Shown here: positions 1-11,289 of the stretch, in pieces | How positions within the stretch are numbered: the first letter of the stretch is position 1 | Layout of the letters: every line of letters begins with the position of its first letter | Origin: Thinopyrum elongatum | Taxonomy: Eukaryota > Streptophyta > Magnoliopsida > Poales > Poaceae | Direction of reading: 5' to 3' | Length of the DNA stretch: 64,000 nucleotides | Assembly: GCA_011799875.1 (NCBI GenBank) | Contig: CM022303.1 | Coordinates: forward strand, 551,402,793-551,466,792 | Notes under the pieces: model-generated | Database searches by the model: none | The model's input: the letters and a program-made list of their open reading frames with translations, nothing else | Told to the model about the DNA's origin: nothing | Position numbers and translations under genes: made by a program

Positions 1-1518
1 CTTAATGCCAATACTGCCTTCCTGGGCTGGGCCTCTCAAGAAGAGAGGGAAAAACTAAAACCCTTGTTTCCCTGGATAAACGCTCTGATTGCTCATGGTC
101 TCACAGGAGTCGATTTGACCCGGTGCTGGATAAGCCAGAGGATACTGCCCCTCAAGCTATGGGGTTGTTTAATGTGTGACTATACTCGTGAGCCGGAGGA
201 TGTTCAACATTTTAGCTCAATTGACTTGTCAGAAGATGAGATCAATAAAGCTACAAAAGGTTGCTGGGTGAGACAAGAGACAAATGTAGTCTTATCGGGC
301 TACCTCCTTTTTATATAGAGAACCCAGTACCTCCAGTAAGTCATCAGCACCACTCACCATGTATGATGTCTATAAATTTATTTTCTTTATCTTTTTTCTT
401 AAACACCAGCTTGTAATTTGTTAGGAAAACGATGATTGGTGGAAAACTGGACCCCGAGTTCATGCTCCTCCTCAGAACGATCACGAAGAAGAAGAGCCGG
501 AAAACGTGGAAGATCCGGATAATGAAGAAGAGTCGGAGGTAGAGCTTGACTCACCTGGCCATTTTTTTATTAAACTTGCTGACGCCCCCTCTTCTTAGGA
601 TAACAATGAGACCAGCCAAGCCGGCGAAGCTGAGGTAACTCAATTTCCCAACTTGGAACATTTTATCCTGAAGAAACAAAGATGCGTGGTCCACAAGGTA
701 CCATTTTCACATCTAGATGCTCACTTAGATCCACAATTTCTTTTGAAGAAAACTCAAAATGCTAGCACTTAAAAGTGGAAAACCTGGAGTAGCTCCGGCG
801 AACTTAGCGACGGCTTACCGAATGAGCCGGCTTCTCGAAGGCCAAGGCTGGCCAAGAATCCAAAGCAAATCCTTAACCCGCCTGCAATATGCATGTAATC
901 ATTGTGCGGAGATGTAGCCCCCAAGGGCCGGGTCATTATGCAATGATGACCTGGGACTTGATAAATATCTGTAGTAAGAATGTGAACAACTGGTAGCCCC
1001 CAAGGGCCGGCTCATCATCATGTGATGGGCTGGGTCTTCAGACATGGTGCATAAAAACTTATGATGCATTAGCCCCCAAGTGCCATGTTGAATGCTTGCA
1101 ACTGCATGCGACTTGAATATAACATATTTCAATTTTTTTTCTGATGTAGCCCCCAAGTGCCGGGTCATCTGCCTGCGGCGGATAAGACTTTCAACTAATG
1201 CTGACTGAACAATTGCTGATGCAGGAAATGCTGGACTATGCCGAGTCATTAGCTGTCGGCTTGCAAAAAGAGTTGAACAAGGAGAAAAAGCTGAGAAAAG
1301 AGGAAGAAGGCCTATCTGCAGATCTCCATAGATCCTTGCTCCAGGAAGCTGATGCTCTTCAAGATGCCAAGACCAACTTTGAAAAAGAAAGAAACGGCTT
1401 GATGAAAAGGGCAGAGGATGCTGAAAGGGAACTTGAGCCGGTGAAGCAAGAGCTGGCAACGTTGAAAAACCAAATCAAGGACATGTGTATAGCCATCTTT
1501 AGTAAGCATAAGTTCTGA
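1..1518 (+). pseudogene. Gypsy-type gag-like multi-exon remnant
   Basis: I read coding-like blocks on the plus strand separated by GT...AG-like gaps. Block 1 (about 64-318) contains the text INALIAHGLTGVDLTRCW and ends at a stop. Block 2 (about 424-555) is strongly acidic (repeated E and D, with DDWWKTG near its start). Block 3 (about 600-720) follows a cttcttag acceptor-like end. Block 4 (1198-1518) is a charged alpha-helical, coiled-coil-like stretch of about 106 codons. This order resembles the grass 'putative gypsy type transposon' proteins (PF04195-like) with a downstream coiled coil; that link is from memory. No pol is present and the left end is cut by the window. The apparent start at 64 is TTG, so the true N-terminus lies outside or is lost. 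Confidence 0.55.
915..1170. repeat. Four copies of a TAGCCCCCAAG repeat, about 77 bp apart
   Basis: The motif TAGCCCCCAAG followed by a variant of GGCCGGGTCAT occurs at 915, 994, 1070 and 1147, a spacing of 79, 76 and 77 bases. The units between them are diverged. They sit in the intron-like gap before the coiled-coil block of the gag-like remnant. Confidence 0.75.
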
Positions 1519-1639
1519 CAAGCCGCCCAAAATTTTGCTGGCTCATTGCATCAAGGATATTCTATGTATGTTGACAGGCATAAAAAGCCATAATCTTGTG
1601 GAGTAACCTTTGGTGAAACTGAAGGCTGTATACAAATTC

Positions 1640-2996
1640 CTTAATTCCTGGCAGTTTCTTCAGGCTCGACACTTGCAGTCAGCCTGGGAATTTCTTCAGG
1701 TGCAACATTATCAGTTGCCTTTCACTTTCTTTAGGCGCAACTTCTTCAGTTTCCCTGGCAGTCTCATGCAAGGAGATGAAGGTGCAGTCTCACTGGCCTG
1801 AGCAGTTGGAGGTGGAGCTGAGGAACTTGAAGTGGGTGCCATACCATACTTAGTGGCTTCTCGCTTGTTTTGGTCTTCAACCACTTTGGTTGAGGCCGTG
1901 ATGAATCTCTCTTTGACACCACATCAATGATTTGCATGTCTCTCATATTCTTCACACAATTGATGTATTTCAGACTGCAATGAAACAAGCTGCTGAGGAG
2001 ATATGGATAGCATTTTCTTCATCAATTCCTTCTCCTTTTCAACATAGTATAGTTGCGAGGAAATAGGGAATAGTCACAGGCGTTCTCAGAGATTTTCAAT
2101 ATAAAACCACTTGAGTAAATTGACCCTTATCATCTTGAAGAATTTCATCAAGTGTTCTTGACTTAGGTTCCAGAGTTGTACAAATTGAGGCAATTGCATA
2201 GTTGAGGAACCTAATGGTTAAGCTTAGCTTTGATGCACAAGACTGGCCAAAAGGAAGTGCTGAAGAATTGAAAGAGTGGTAAAAACAGCACCTGAAGATT
2301 TTTGAGTAAAGTGAAGTCAAAGCGGGGCAGTAAATAAGCATTTATTTACCCCAGTGATGAACTCGACGAACTAGATGGAAAAATGATGGGAATCGTCAGT
2401 TTAGATCTTTCGTGCCCTAACTTGGGGACGAAAGACAGCTACGGCGGCGGCGGAGGTGAAGAAATCCTCATCTGGCATGAGTACGGCGACGAAGAAGTCG
2501 AGGCAGTGAAGCTCTTCTTCTCGGGCGGCGATGAAGTCCAATGACGGCGCTAGGTTTTGAGGTCTGAGAGCGATGGGAGCAGAGAGGCGAAGTGAAATAG
2601 AGTTGATGGGGTCAAGGCTATTTATAGCGGCAATGAAAACTAAGAGGTCCGAAAGATTTGGACGGATAAGCCCCTGACCATTCGCATCTCAGTGACACGC
2701 GTCACACATGCATTTTCGCACTTATCCATGTGGGTGAAGCGCGGGATGAAGTTACTGTGGCAACCGCCAGAAATAAAACTTTTAAGAATAATTAAAGTGT
2801 GTTCACAAGTTCTTCAGCTGTCAAGGACACAGTGAAGACTTTGAATAGTGTCAAGTAGAACGCATGTGAAGAACTTGTGAACAGAGTGGTTTGAGCTTAG
2901 CATAGAGGGGAGCGGGTCTGATCACATCCACATAGATGAAGAAATCAAGTTGAAGAATTAGCAATATGTGGATGCTGTTGAGGACATGAAAACTCA

Positions 2997-2999
<3 letters not shown>
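1640..2999 (-). pseudogene. Copia aORF N-terminal module, second copy (fragment)
   Basis: This stretch is a near-copy, in the same orientation, of 19410-20771. On the minus strand it carries a TATA-like box (2618-2627), a leader-like CT-rich stretch with an AAACCTAG motif, then degraded coding sequence of the element's accessory ORF (blocks at 2341-2096 and 1988-1764). The reading frame is broken several times. The left break is near 1640 and the right break is at the (TA)n tract. No pol follows on the right, where the related element has it, so this is a truncated piece of a second family member. Confidence 0.7.
2618..2627 (-). promoter_or_regulatory. TATA-like box of the aORF module (copy 1)
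   Basis: CTATTTATAG on the plus strand reads CTATAAATAG on the minus strand. The same decamer is at the matching place in the other copy (20384-20393) and in the LTR of the minus Copia (5608-5617). Confidence 0.45.

Positions 3000-3058
<59 letters not shown>
3000..3058. repeat. (TA)n microsatellite
   Basis: About 29 uninterrupted TA units. It lies exactly where similarity to 19410-20771 ends; the other copy has only ACATATATATC here, so the tract probably grew from that seed at a junction with the CACTA-type sequence. Confidence 0.95.
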
Positions 3059-3061
<3 letters not shown>

Positions 3062-3700
3062 ATCAAAATATAAATGAGTTCTTCGAGGTGGCGTTGGAAG
3101 ATATGAGTTGCAAAGGCAAAAAGGAGACATTATGTCCATGTAAGAAGTGCGAAAATAGAGTTTTGATTGACCCTTCCATTGGTCGTGTGAAGATGCACTT
3201 GTTGAAACATAGTTTCATGTCTGGGTACACAAGGTGGACAAGGCATGGTGAGGACAAGGAGGATGCCGAAGTTGAAGGGGCGGCACATGATGATGAGCCA
3301 GAAGGAGGCATGAAGAAAGAGGCCGGACATGAAAATCAGCTGGACGGACAGGAAGTCCGTGCAGAGGTTCAGGAAGTGAGAAACCTTTTGTACAAAAGGC
3401 AGAAAGAACAGAGCGATAAAGACATGTCCAAGAAGGAAGATGTAGATGACCATGATGACCAACAATCTGGCGTCTATGAAGAAGGTGAAGTCCAGCTCAC
3501 AACAAGTGTACAAAAAAAGCCGAAACACGTTGTTGGGTGCAGAAAGTTCCGTCGAGAGAATTCAGAAACGACGTTGCACTTAATTTTGTATCTCATATTA
3601 TTTAGTAGCACTTGCATTGTGTATCGAGAGTATTTCAATATTAATAAAATAAATTTTCTCACATATTTTTTTGGTTGTAAAAAGGTACGTGAAAAATAGC
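3059..3700 (+). pseudogene. CACTA transposase-associated domain fragment
   Basis: The plus-strand frame from ATG 3058 gives a short N-terminal region followed by a cysteine-containing block (LCPCKKCENRV), then a histidine/tryptophan block ending in YTRWTRHGE. This is the layout of the plant transposase-associated domain (PF13963-like) found at the start of En/Spm (CACTA) TNPD-type proteins. A long acidic and lysine-rich tail follows (about codons 80-190 of the fragment). The frame then runs into AT-rich, non-conserved sequence to a stop at 3699. The transposase core is missing. The family call is by motif only. Confidence 0.65.
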
Positions 3701-3850
3701 GCTAAACAAAATTTTGCTGTGAACATTTGCCCCAAATTGGCTAAGGCAATGTGGAAAATAGCTATGGCGTTGGTGACGTCACCAACGCCATAGCTATTTT
3801 CCACATTGCCTTAGCTGGTTAAGGGGAAATTTCGTTTCGCGCTAACACAC
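3697..3850. mobile_element. Fold-back MITE-like element with a perfect palindrome
   Basis: Bases 3740-3815 form a perfect 76-bp palindrome (38-bp arms, axis between 3777 and 3778, centre GTGACGTCAC). The symmetry continues imperfectly outward: TAGCGCTAAACAAAATTTTG near 3698 mirrors the complement of AAATTTCGTTTCGCGCTA near 3828-3845. Size and shape suit a fold-back MITE. No clear target duplication was found and no superfamily can be named. Confidence 0.7.
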
Positions 3851-4536
3851 ACACTCCACTTCTATCGGGCCGCTGCTGCCACCCACATCGACGCCTGCTG
3901 CCGCATCTCCCATTGTCGACGCCCCCGTCGAGCTCCTCGGGCGGCGCCGCTGCTTCTCCTGCCTTCCTCACCCCCTCCCCCACTACTCGCTCGGCCCCGT
4001 CCCCTACCCCACCGCTCGCTCAGAACCGCCCCCCTCCACGGCCCACCGCTCACTCCGCGCAACCACCTAGACCTCGCCTCCGGCATCTTTGGGTTGCAAA
4101 GCGTCCGATGTCGCTCTGCCTAGGCGCGAAGATCGTGATTCCGCCGATAAGTGAGATATCGCTTTTTTTAAGTTCATAGACATATTAATCTGTTACAATT
4201 GGTACACATCTATATTTTAGAGTAAATTAGTTCTATTTGTAACATCATGAATTGTTTTGGACATGGATTTGAGGAAATGTGGTTGAAATCAACAAGATTT
4301 AATTGTTCACAGACAAATTTGTTACAATTATTGTCGATTTTTTGAGGAAATGTGGAGAAAATGTAGGTGATGACTTGTTTGCAGGGACTGTATAGGGTTG
4401 CCAATGTTTGTCGAAACGTTGATTAATTCCGTTTCGTCAAATTTCTAGCAACCAATATGTCCTATTTTTAGCAAAGGTCATGCCGAAATTTTGAATTTTG
4501 TATACGAATTAAGTATATGTCCTATTTGGTTGTAGA
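3851..4536. other. No gene seen: GC-rich then AT-rich stretch
   Basis: 3851-4110 is very C-rich with CCG/CTC runs like a plant 5' leader. 4110-4536 is AT-rich and intron-like. Open frames here are by-products of base composition. It probably belongs to the same old element as the flanking CACTA-like exons. Confidence 0.5.
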
Positions 4537-4835
4537 TCTCCAATGTGGGCTCTTCTTCGACACATTCGGCCAACGGCAAAGCGGAATCTACGGACATGCA
4601 GGGAAACAACGATTATGATGAAGATCTTTAGCAGGAGGGCATAAATCCGGATGAATGCTATGTGAGAGGCAGTGGCTACAAAGATATTCCTGGTGAGGAT
4701 AGTAATCCCGATAAGGGCGCTGGTACTTCTCAAGATGATACGGATGAGCATTGTGTTGATGATGACGAGGAGGTGGAGGTGGAGGATGCCCCAAAAAAGA
4801 AGAAGCAGCGGAAACCTAGGAGCCAAAATGCTATT
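4537..4835 (+). pseudogene. Acidic exon with basic nuclear-localisation-like tail
   Basis: One plus frame reads through about 99 codons with a single TAG near 4630. It is rich in D, E, S and G, then ends in a basic cluster PKKKKQRKPR just before the Copia LTR starts at 4836. Its left edge follows an intron-like region with an AG. I do not recognise the family. It may be a further exon of the transposase-like gene at 3059, or of a host gene captured there. The Copia insertion cuts it off. Confidence 0.45.
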
Positions 4836-6252
4836 TGAAAGCGCAGGTAAACTCCCAGAGGGGGGGTGAATGGGAGATTTTTAGAAATTCATCAAACTCT
4901 GAAGAATTTGATGAAGATCAGTGTGAGGAAATAGAAACACGGAGGAAACTAAGTCATCATAGAATCAGTGTACATGCAATCAGGATGCATAATGGTGAAG
5001 AACTTGCAATCAGAAAAGCATACACGCATGAAGAACTAGAATTGAGGAAATAATAGATAGCACGATGAAATACTTCAGTTCAAATTCGTCAGAGGATGGA
5101 TCACAAATTCTTTAGCAGCAGAAGAAAGTAAGAGATGGGTTGAGGAATTTGAAACCAGGTTGGCTCGGTGAAGACAACAATTTGGTAGACCAGTTCCAGT
5201 TGCTGCATCAACTATATGTCTGGTTGAGGCGGTTGAGTCACAACTCAGAGGACACACAGTCCTTACCGTATTCCTATTAAGCTAAGGCCCGCAGACCTTG
5301 CCCAATCACTCGTGGTGAGTCTTCAAGGTAGACTTCCAAAACCTTCACAAACTTGTTCACCGGCACACCACAATGACCCTTGGTGTACTCAGAACTTGAC
5401 GGCTAACCGTCTGGAAGAATGACAGTCTTCAGAGGAAACATGCGTCGGATCACACAGATCAATCTCTTCAGTGATGCTCAGTCACTTTGGCTCTGGGTTT
5501 TTCCTCACTTAGGATTCTCTGAAAGTCGTCAGAGGATGGGTTTCTCTCTTATGACAAGTGTCAAGTTCTCTCGGAGCAGCCAACCAACAAGTGGTTGTGG
5601 GGGCAGCTATTTATAGCCAGGGGCAACCCGACATGAATTGTCATAAATGCCCTTCTCTAATTCAACCGTTGTTAGGATAAGGATCCACTCGACAGCTGGC
5701 CCGCGGCGCAGCATTGGTCGGAATTCTGAACTCTCAAATTCATCGGGGCACTCAATTTCCTCACGGTAGGCAAATCGCACTGGCGAACTCCTAACTCCTC
5801 AGCTTGACCAAATTCGTTAGCGACCAGATGAACATCGTCACTGTCGCTAGCAAATGTGTCAGTTGTTCCAGAGATTTCCATAGGCTTCACTCGAAGCGGC
5901 TTGTGTGTATAGGTTTGAGTAGTTTGAGCATCACTTTGGAAATGTGAAATATGTTTCACCTAGACCCCCTTTAATAGTACGGTTTTTCCTATGACTCTAA
6001 TAAGAAGAAAAGAAACTATGAAAATAAAAGTCTTCAAGCTTCAAAGTCTTCAGATCAATTTCTTCAAAGGCTGTACCAATTTCATCACCAAATTCTTCAC
6101 TTGAAGAAATCCATTTTTAGGGGTCATCTTCCATGTGTTAAACCAAATCTTCAGGGACTATATTACATGTGTATACTCATAAACACATTAGTTCCTCAAC
6201 CTATTTGTCTTCAATACTCCAAAACCACTAAGGGTCACTTGATGCACTTACA
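4836..6252 (-). repeat. 3' LTR of the minus-strand Copia
   Basis: On the minus strand it begins TGTAAGTGCATC directly after a polypurine tract and ends GCGCTTTCA at 4836, giving TG...CA ends over 1417 bp. It includes the CTCCCCC/GGGGGGGTGAAT sequence near its end that is common in Triticeae Copia LTRs. The partner 5' LTR is not in the window, so no target duplication can be tested. Confidence 0.7.
5608..5617 (-). promoter_or_regulatory. TATA-like box in Copia LTR
   Basis: CTATAAATAG on the minus strand, in the middle of the LTR, where the U3 promoter is expected. Confidence 0.5.
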
Positions 6253-6266
6253 ATCTCCCCCTTTTT
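6253..6266 (-). other. Polypurine tract of the minus-strand Copia
   Basis: CCAAAAAGGGGGAGAT on the minus strand abuts the TGTAAG start of the LTR; this primes plus-strand DNA synthesis in LTR elements. 6267-6722 beyond it is AT-rich 3' noncoding sequence with no gene. Confidence 0.75.
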
Positions 6267-6722
6267 GGTGATTGATGAAAAATTGGTTAGGTTTCAACTG
6301 GAGTAAACATATTTGAAATGTAAGTACCGAGTTTGAAGAAATTGGTTACAAGATATTGAGGAACTCCCCCTGAAGATGTTTATATTGGGGAATTTGCTTT
6401 GGATTGCAAATGCACATGGAAGGTTGAAATTGTGGAGACCTCCCTCAATATCTTGGAATCCAATCATGCATGATCAGAAGATATGTATTTGAGGAATATG
6501 AATGCATGATGAAAATTGGTGTCTGATGAAATTGTGCATGCATGAGCAGATATATTTAAGGTCAGAGCATGCGTATCAAATGTAGCAAAAGAGTCAGACA
6601 ACCAACAATTATTAAGTTACAACTCATCAAAGAGCAAATCCAAATAAGTTCAAGAGTTGCAACTTAAGCAAAAACAGCCCATATAATGACCCGCTTGAAG
6701 ACTAACTCAAACTTCTCCCCCT

Positions 6723-7634
6723 TTGTCATCGAATGACCAAAAGGAAAGAAATATGAGGACTAACGCCCCTGTAGAATATCATGGAGAAGTCGAGGGAGCG
6801 CCAGCATTGATGGGGTCACGCGGTGCAGAAGGACCAGCCGTAGTGTCTTCAACAACTTTATTTTCGTCAATTTTGCGTGAAGAAGACTCTGAACTTGGCA
6901 TGAGAGGAGGAACTTGGGTTTTCTTGAATTTCTTCCTTGGCGGTTCAGCCCAGTCAAGGTTCATTTGGAATTCCATAACAACAAGTTCTTCATCTGTTTT
7001 GATGTGTGAGAGGATGGCCCAACTGTGATAAAAAATCTCATGGAGATAGTATCTGTTCTTGCGGACGGTGTTATGCGTCACTGTCATATTTGCTTGAACA
7101 GCAGCGAATTGACACTTAACCCATCGATGATGCTTATCAACTTTCTGACAAAGACTTATCAGCAACTCACGGTCATTCATGACACATGGTGCTTCAGAGG
7201 TTGGCTTTGAGGTCTTTGCAGCAGTATCCTGGCTAGCAGTTTCATTAGCAAGAGAGCTGGAAATAGGCTTACGGAATTGCCCATCGAGGGTATGAATTCC
7301 TTCATCAATGATAGCCTTGCCTTTGCGAGGTACGCCAGTCAGAGTGCCTTAAAGAATTTCAACATCAGGCAGATAGCTCAAGTGATTTTGATGACCAGCC
7401 TTGTATGGGATTGAAGACCAGGATCTAATGAATCTCATAATCCATGGTGCATATGGCTTCAAATCAAATGGGGACTGTGCTACAGTGACCAAAGCCCTCA
7501 GGAAGAAATCGTGAATGTTGATGGGAGTTCCATGAATGACATGAAACAGCAAGTTCTTCATCACTCCCAGAACTTCTTCAGTGTTGGAGTTGTGTCCTTT
7601 GATAGGGCTGAGGGTTTTGGCCAGAATGCGATAA
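6723..7634 (-). pseudogene. Copia aORF, C-terminal part
   Basis: This continues the aORF beyond the gypsy insertion. The minus strand gives a block 7632-7349 (motifs NIHDFFLRAL and PYAPWIMRFIR), a stop at about 7349, then a linker and a block 7180-6779 (motifs DRELLISLCQKVDKHH, MNLDWAEPPRKKFKK) ending in a low-complexity T/A/G/P tail. Basic PPRKKFKK may be a nuclear-localisation signal. The function of such aORFs is unknown; they are sometimes called envelope-like, but I see no signal peptide or membrane segment here. Confidence 0.65.
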
Positions 7635-7639
7635 ACTGT
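7635..7639. repeat. Target-site duplication ACTGT (left)
   Basis: ACTGT sits directly before the gypsy LTR and again directly after it at 17952-17956: an exact 5-bp duplication. Confidence 0.95.
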
Positions 7640-10473
7640 TGTAACATCCCAAATTTTTAATTTGGAATGTTATACATAGGTCATCCATGCATATCATATT
7701 TTTATTGCATTTCGTTTTGCGATCCTCGAAAATTCTAAGCAACTCAAGGACCCACGGAGAGAGTTGGGGATTTCACCGTTTTCATATTTGAATTTTCTCA
7801 AATATTGAAACAGGGATCAATTTGGTTTAACTATTTTTCTCTCCGAAAATATTTCATATTAAAAATATATGAGAGGAGATAATATGACTTCTCCAAAATA
7901 AATGGAATATTGGAGGAAAAATATAAAAAATCAAATAAATATTTTATTTGGATTTTTATTGCAATTTTATTTGGATTTAGAAAAATATGCATTTTTCAAA
8001 ATTTCATTAGAGTCCCAAATAAATGTTTACCTTGTCCGGGAGATTTTTAGAGGACGGGGAAAATTTATTTCGGGAATTTTGGAGTCCGTTTAGTATTTCT
8101 TTTATTTGTTTTTCTGCTTCGGAATATTTACAAAAAACAAAAAAAAAAAAAAAAAAAACTCCGCCGAACGAGCTGGGCCGAAGCCCAGCCGGCCCAGCAG
8201 CCTCGCCGCCGCCTTTCCTCCGTGGCCGACGAGGGACTCCGGAGTCCGCCGCCGCCGCGCCTCGCCCCGTCGCCCCCTGCCCAAGCACCCCTCCACCCCT
8301 TAAATAGCCGCCGCCCCCCCCCTGGAGCCCCAAGCCGCCGCCGCCGCCTGCCCTCGCCGCGCCGCCGAGCCGCCGCGCCGCCTGCCCTCGCCGCGCCAGC
8401 CGCCGCCGCTCGCCGCCGCTGCCGCCGCACGCCGCCGCCGCCCGCCGCATCGCGCCGCCGCGCCGCGCCCCGCCCCGTCGCCTCGCCGCCGCCGCTGCCC
8501 GCCGGAGCCCCGCCGGAGGTAGCCGCCGCCGCCGTCGGTTTCGCGAGAAAACCGATCGGTTTTGTTTAAACCCTAGATCTAGGTTCGGTTTTTTTTTTAA
8601 TACCGATTTATTCTTTTAGATCGGTTTTCCGTCGGTTTAGTTATTTAGCGGACGTTCGTCCGTACGTTCGTTTTAACGAACGGTTTTCACCGTTTAACCG
8701 CAGACAGCGAACGTTCGTTCGTTAGCCTGTTCGTTAGTTTTCTTTTTCTCGGATTTTCCGCGATTATTTTCGATCGCGATTTCTGATCCGATTTTCGTTT
8801 TAGTATAACTTTTCGCTCGTTTGTCGGAATCAGGCGATTCAAGCGCCTAGATCTTCGTCTCGAAGCCCTCTTTCTGTTTAACCAACTTAAACAAGTTTTT
8901 GCTACTGTAAAATTTGACTTTAGTCCAGATTAGTAATCGAAGCTTGTTTCTTTCGCAGTTTGAGTTTCGTTGCTCCGTTTGATTCGATTCTTTTTGCAAA
9001 CCGGAGTTCTTCAGTTGAACTTTCTGGTTAGGTCTTCTCATTTGGGTTTTACCCGTGCATCTTCGCTTGATTGCTTATGTATGCTATTGTTTGTTTGCGA
9101 TAGAATTCTCGGAGTGCGAAGCGTGCTACTACGAGTCCCTAGGTTTTGCGGATCGTCAGCAAGGCAAGTAACACATTGATCATACTTCTTCGTTACCCAG
9201 TTTTTATGCATTAGTTTCGACCCTCAAATATTGCATGATTAGGAGGTGATTAACTTGTGGGTACTGGGAAGTAGATGATGAGGTAGAACCTATTGCCCTT
9301 TTAATAACAAACCCTTGGGAGTTACTTCTACGCTATGCTTATGTTGCCATGCTATGCTCGTAGACGTGGATTGGGTTTGAGTGTATCCATGACAGATGTG
9401 AGATTTTTAATTAATGGTTCAACTTAAGGTGGCAACTTTAATACACATCTGGGTGGATTGCTTGTTTGGGCACCTGGGGATATACCAGTGTTGTCCTAGG
9501 AGATCCCGGGGATATACCGTGTGATCCTCCTACGGTCCGCCACCCAGGCTCAAAGGGATCATAAGATTGTTCATGCTAGAAACTTCCGTGTGCAGCCACA
9601 AGCTATTATGGGCTCTAGCATAGTTGAGTATGTTGCAGGACCTCTTTCAGTGGTAGGCTAGCAGATGTAGGGGAAAGTAGGTGTAACTGTCTACCCAGAG
9701 TAAAGAGTAAATGCTTCAGAAAGACTGTGTCTTGGTCATCCGTTTCTCAAACACCATGAAGTGCGAGAAATCCAACGGAGGAGATCGAGTCTTGTGGGGA
9801 AAAGTGCACAAACCTCTGCAGAGTGTACAAACTAATCATGATTAGCCGTGTCCCCGGTTATGGACATCTTGAGTATCTGGTTCTTGGATCGTCATATTGA
9901 ATCCCATCACTCTAAATTAATTTGTTGGGATTAATGATTACTTTTAATTGGGATTGGGAGGGGGTTTTACCTTCTCATTGTTCAACAACCACCATGATAG
10001 TTAAATAAAATATATTCCTTTGTTGTAGGGAAAAATTGGCTTTTCGCAAAACAGTATAACCCTAGAGCTTTTCCACCAGCCAAATATGCATGTAGTATTA
10101 GCAATTATTCTGTTCATTGCTCTACTGTGTTATATTGCCAGCATATTCCATGTGCTGACCCGTTTCGGGCTGCAACGTATCATGTTGCAGACTTTTCAGA
10201 CGAAGAGTAAGGTGTGCTAGGTCGTTGTCGTGCACTCAGCTATGCCGTTGGAGTTGATGGACTCACTTTATCTTCCAAGCCTTCCGCTGTTATCTTATTT
10301 AGATGGCCTTAAGCCATATTTATTGTAATCAGTTCTCTTTTGAGACATTCGATGTAATAAGTGTGTGATTGCACTCTGTTATAAATCCTTCGAGTACTGT
10401 GTGTGTCAGCATTACCGATCCAGGGATGACACTTGAACACAGAGATTCGATCCATTCGGGTCGGGTCGCTACA
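7640..10473 (+). repeat. 5' LTR of the gypsy chromovirus
   Basis: It starts TGTAACATCCC and ends GGGTCGCTACA (2834 bp). Bases 8160-8540 are extremely GC-rich with GCC runs, preceded by a poly-A tract near 8139-8158. The block from roughly 8285 to 8865 has no counterpart in the 3' LTR. Confidence 0.93.
8300..8308 (+). promoter_or_regulatory. Candidate LTR TATA box
   Basis: TTAAATAG between a C-rich stretch and the GCC-rich region; it is the best TATA-like site in the LTR and falls in the block missing from the 3' LTR. Confidence 0.35.
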
Positions 10474-10477
10474 GAGA

Positions 10478-10489
10478 TGGTATCAGAGC
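10478..10489 (+). other. Primer-binding site, tRNA-Met type
   Basis: TGGTATCAGAGC, four bases after the LTR end, complementary to the 3' end of initiator tRNA-Met. Confidence 0.93.
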
Positions 10490-10581
10490 CCACGCTGACT
10501 GTAGGACACGACCACTAAGAAAAGCCATAGGACACTCTTCTCTACTCATTTCTGACTTCTCTCCATCTTCTATTCTCTAGG

Positions 10582-11089
10582 ATGGCAGACTCAAGGAACA
10601 AGTTTACACAACCGGATGAAGACACACCTTTTGGACGACACTTGAAGGAAGTCACTAGGTACCTGAACATCGGAATACCAAGCTTCACCGGGACCTACAC
10701 CGCCACTGTACCAGAAGAGGAGCGTTGGATGATTCGAGTTCAAATTCCAGGAAGGACATTCACGCCAGTTACGGAGCCCATAGAGTTTTCCTTTGATGCA
10801 CCAACCGGGAGTCTAGGAAAGAGCATGGCAGCCCACATCGCCATGGGACGCATCGGCGAAGTGTATCACCAGGATCTTAAGGACACGATCTACCAGTTAT
10901 GTGGGCGCCGAGATGAGCAATGGGAGATGATCAGCGCCCGGAGAAGAAGACGATGAACCTGAGGAAATTCGATCTGAAGACTACATCATCATCGACGACA
11001 CCGACTCCGACCCCGACAGTAGTGATGATGATTATGAAGACGAAGCTGGAGCGGATATCATGGAGTCTTCCACCGATCAAAATTTCTAG
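10582..11089 (+). pseudogene. Accessory ORF upstream of gag, internally deleted
   Basis: An ATG at 10582 opens 124 codons (start MADSRNKFTQPDEDTPFGRH) ending in a run of arginines at 10956. A second frame, offset by one, carries a highly acidic tail (many D, E and S; 10939 to the TAG at 11087-11089) that looks like the original C-terminus. The frame change suggests that a middle section was lost or shifted. It lies between the primer site and gag, where some Triticeae chromoviruses carry an extra ORF. Its role is unknown. It has no zinc knuckle and no enzyme motif. Confidence 0.6.
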
Positions 11090-11289
11090 ATGACCACCAT
11101 ATTATCATTAGTGTTTTCCCCATGTAAATAGTAATAGTCCGAGCACTTTTGTAACGGTAGTTAGATCGATTGTATGCTCTTGCTTGAATTGAGTGGTGTG
11201 TTATGAATGTGTTTGTCTCATGTGCATATGGGTAGTGCTTTCTCACTAGACCTTACTCTATTCTAATCTCTTCCCTCTAAACCCATCAG

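Noticed and set aside
899..1459. 186-codon minus-strand frame opposite the coiled-coil block
   Set aside because: Antisense shadow of the gag-like block and of the TAGCCCCCAAG repeats; no recognisable motif.
8007..8569. Several open frames on both strands in the GCC-rich LTR
   Set aside because: Produced by GC-rich low-complexity sequence; A/G/R/P runs only, and absent from the other LTR.
10478..10489. tRNA gene
   Set aside because: Only the 12-base complement of tRNA-Met used as a primer site; no cloverleaf. The same holds for 42853.
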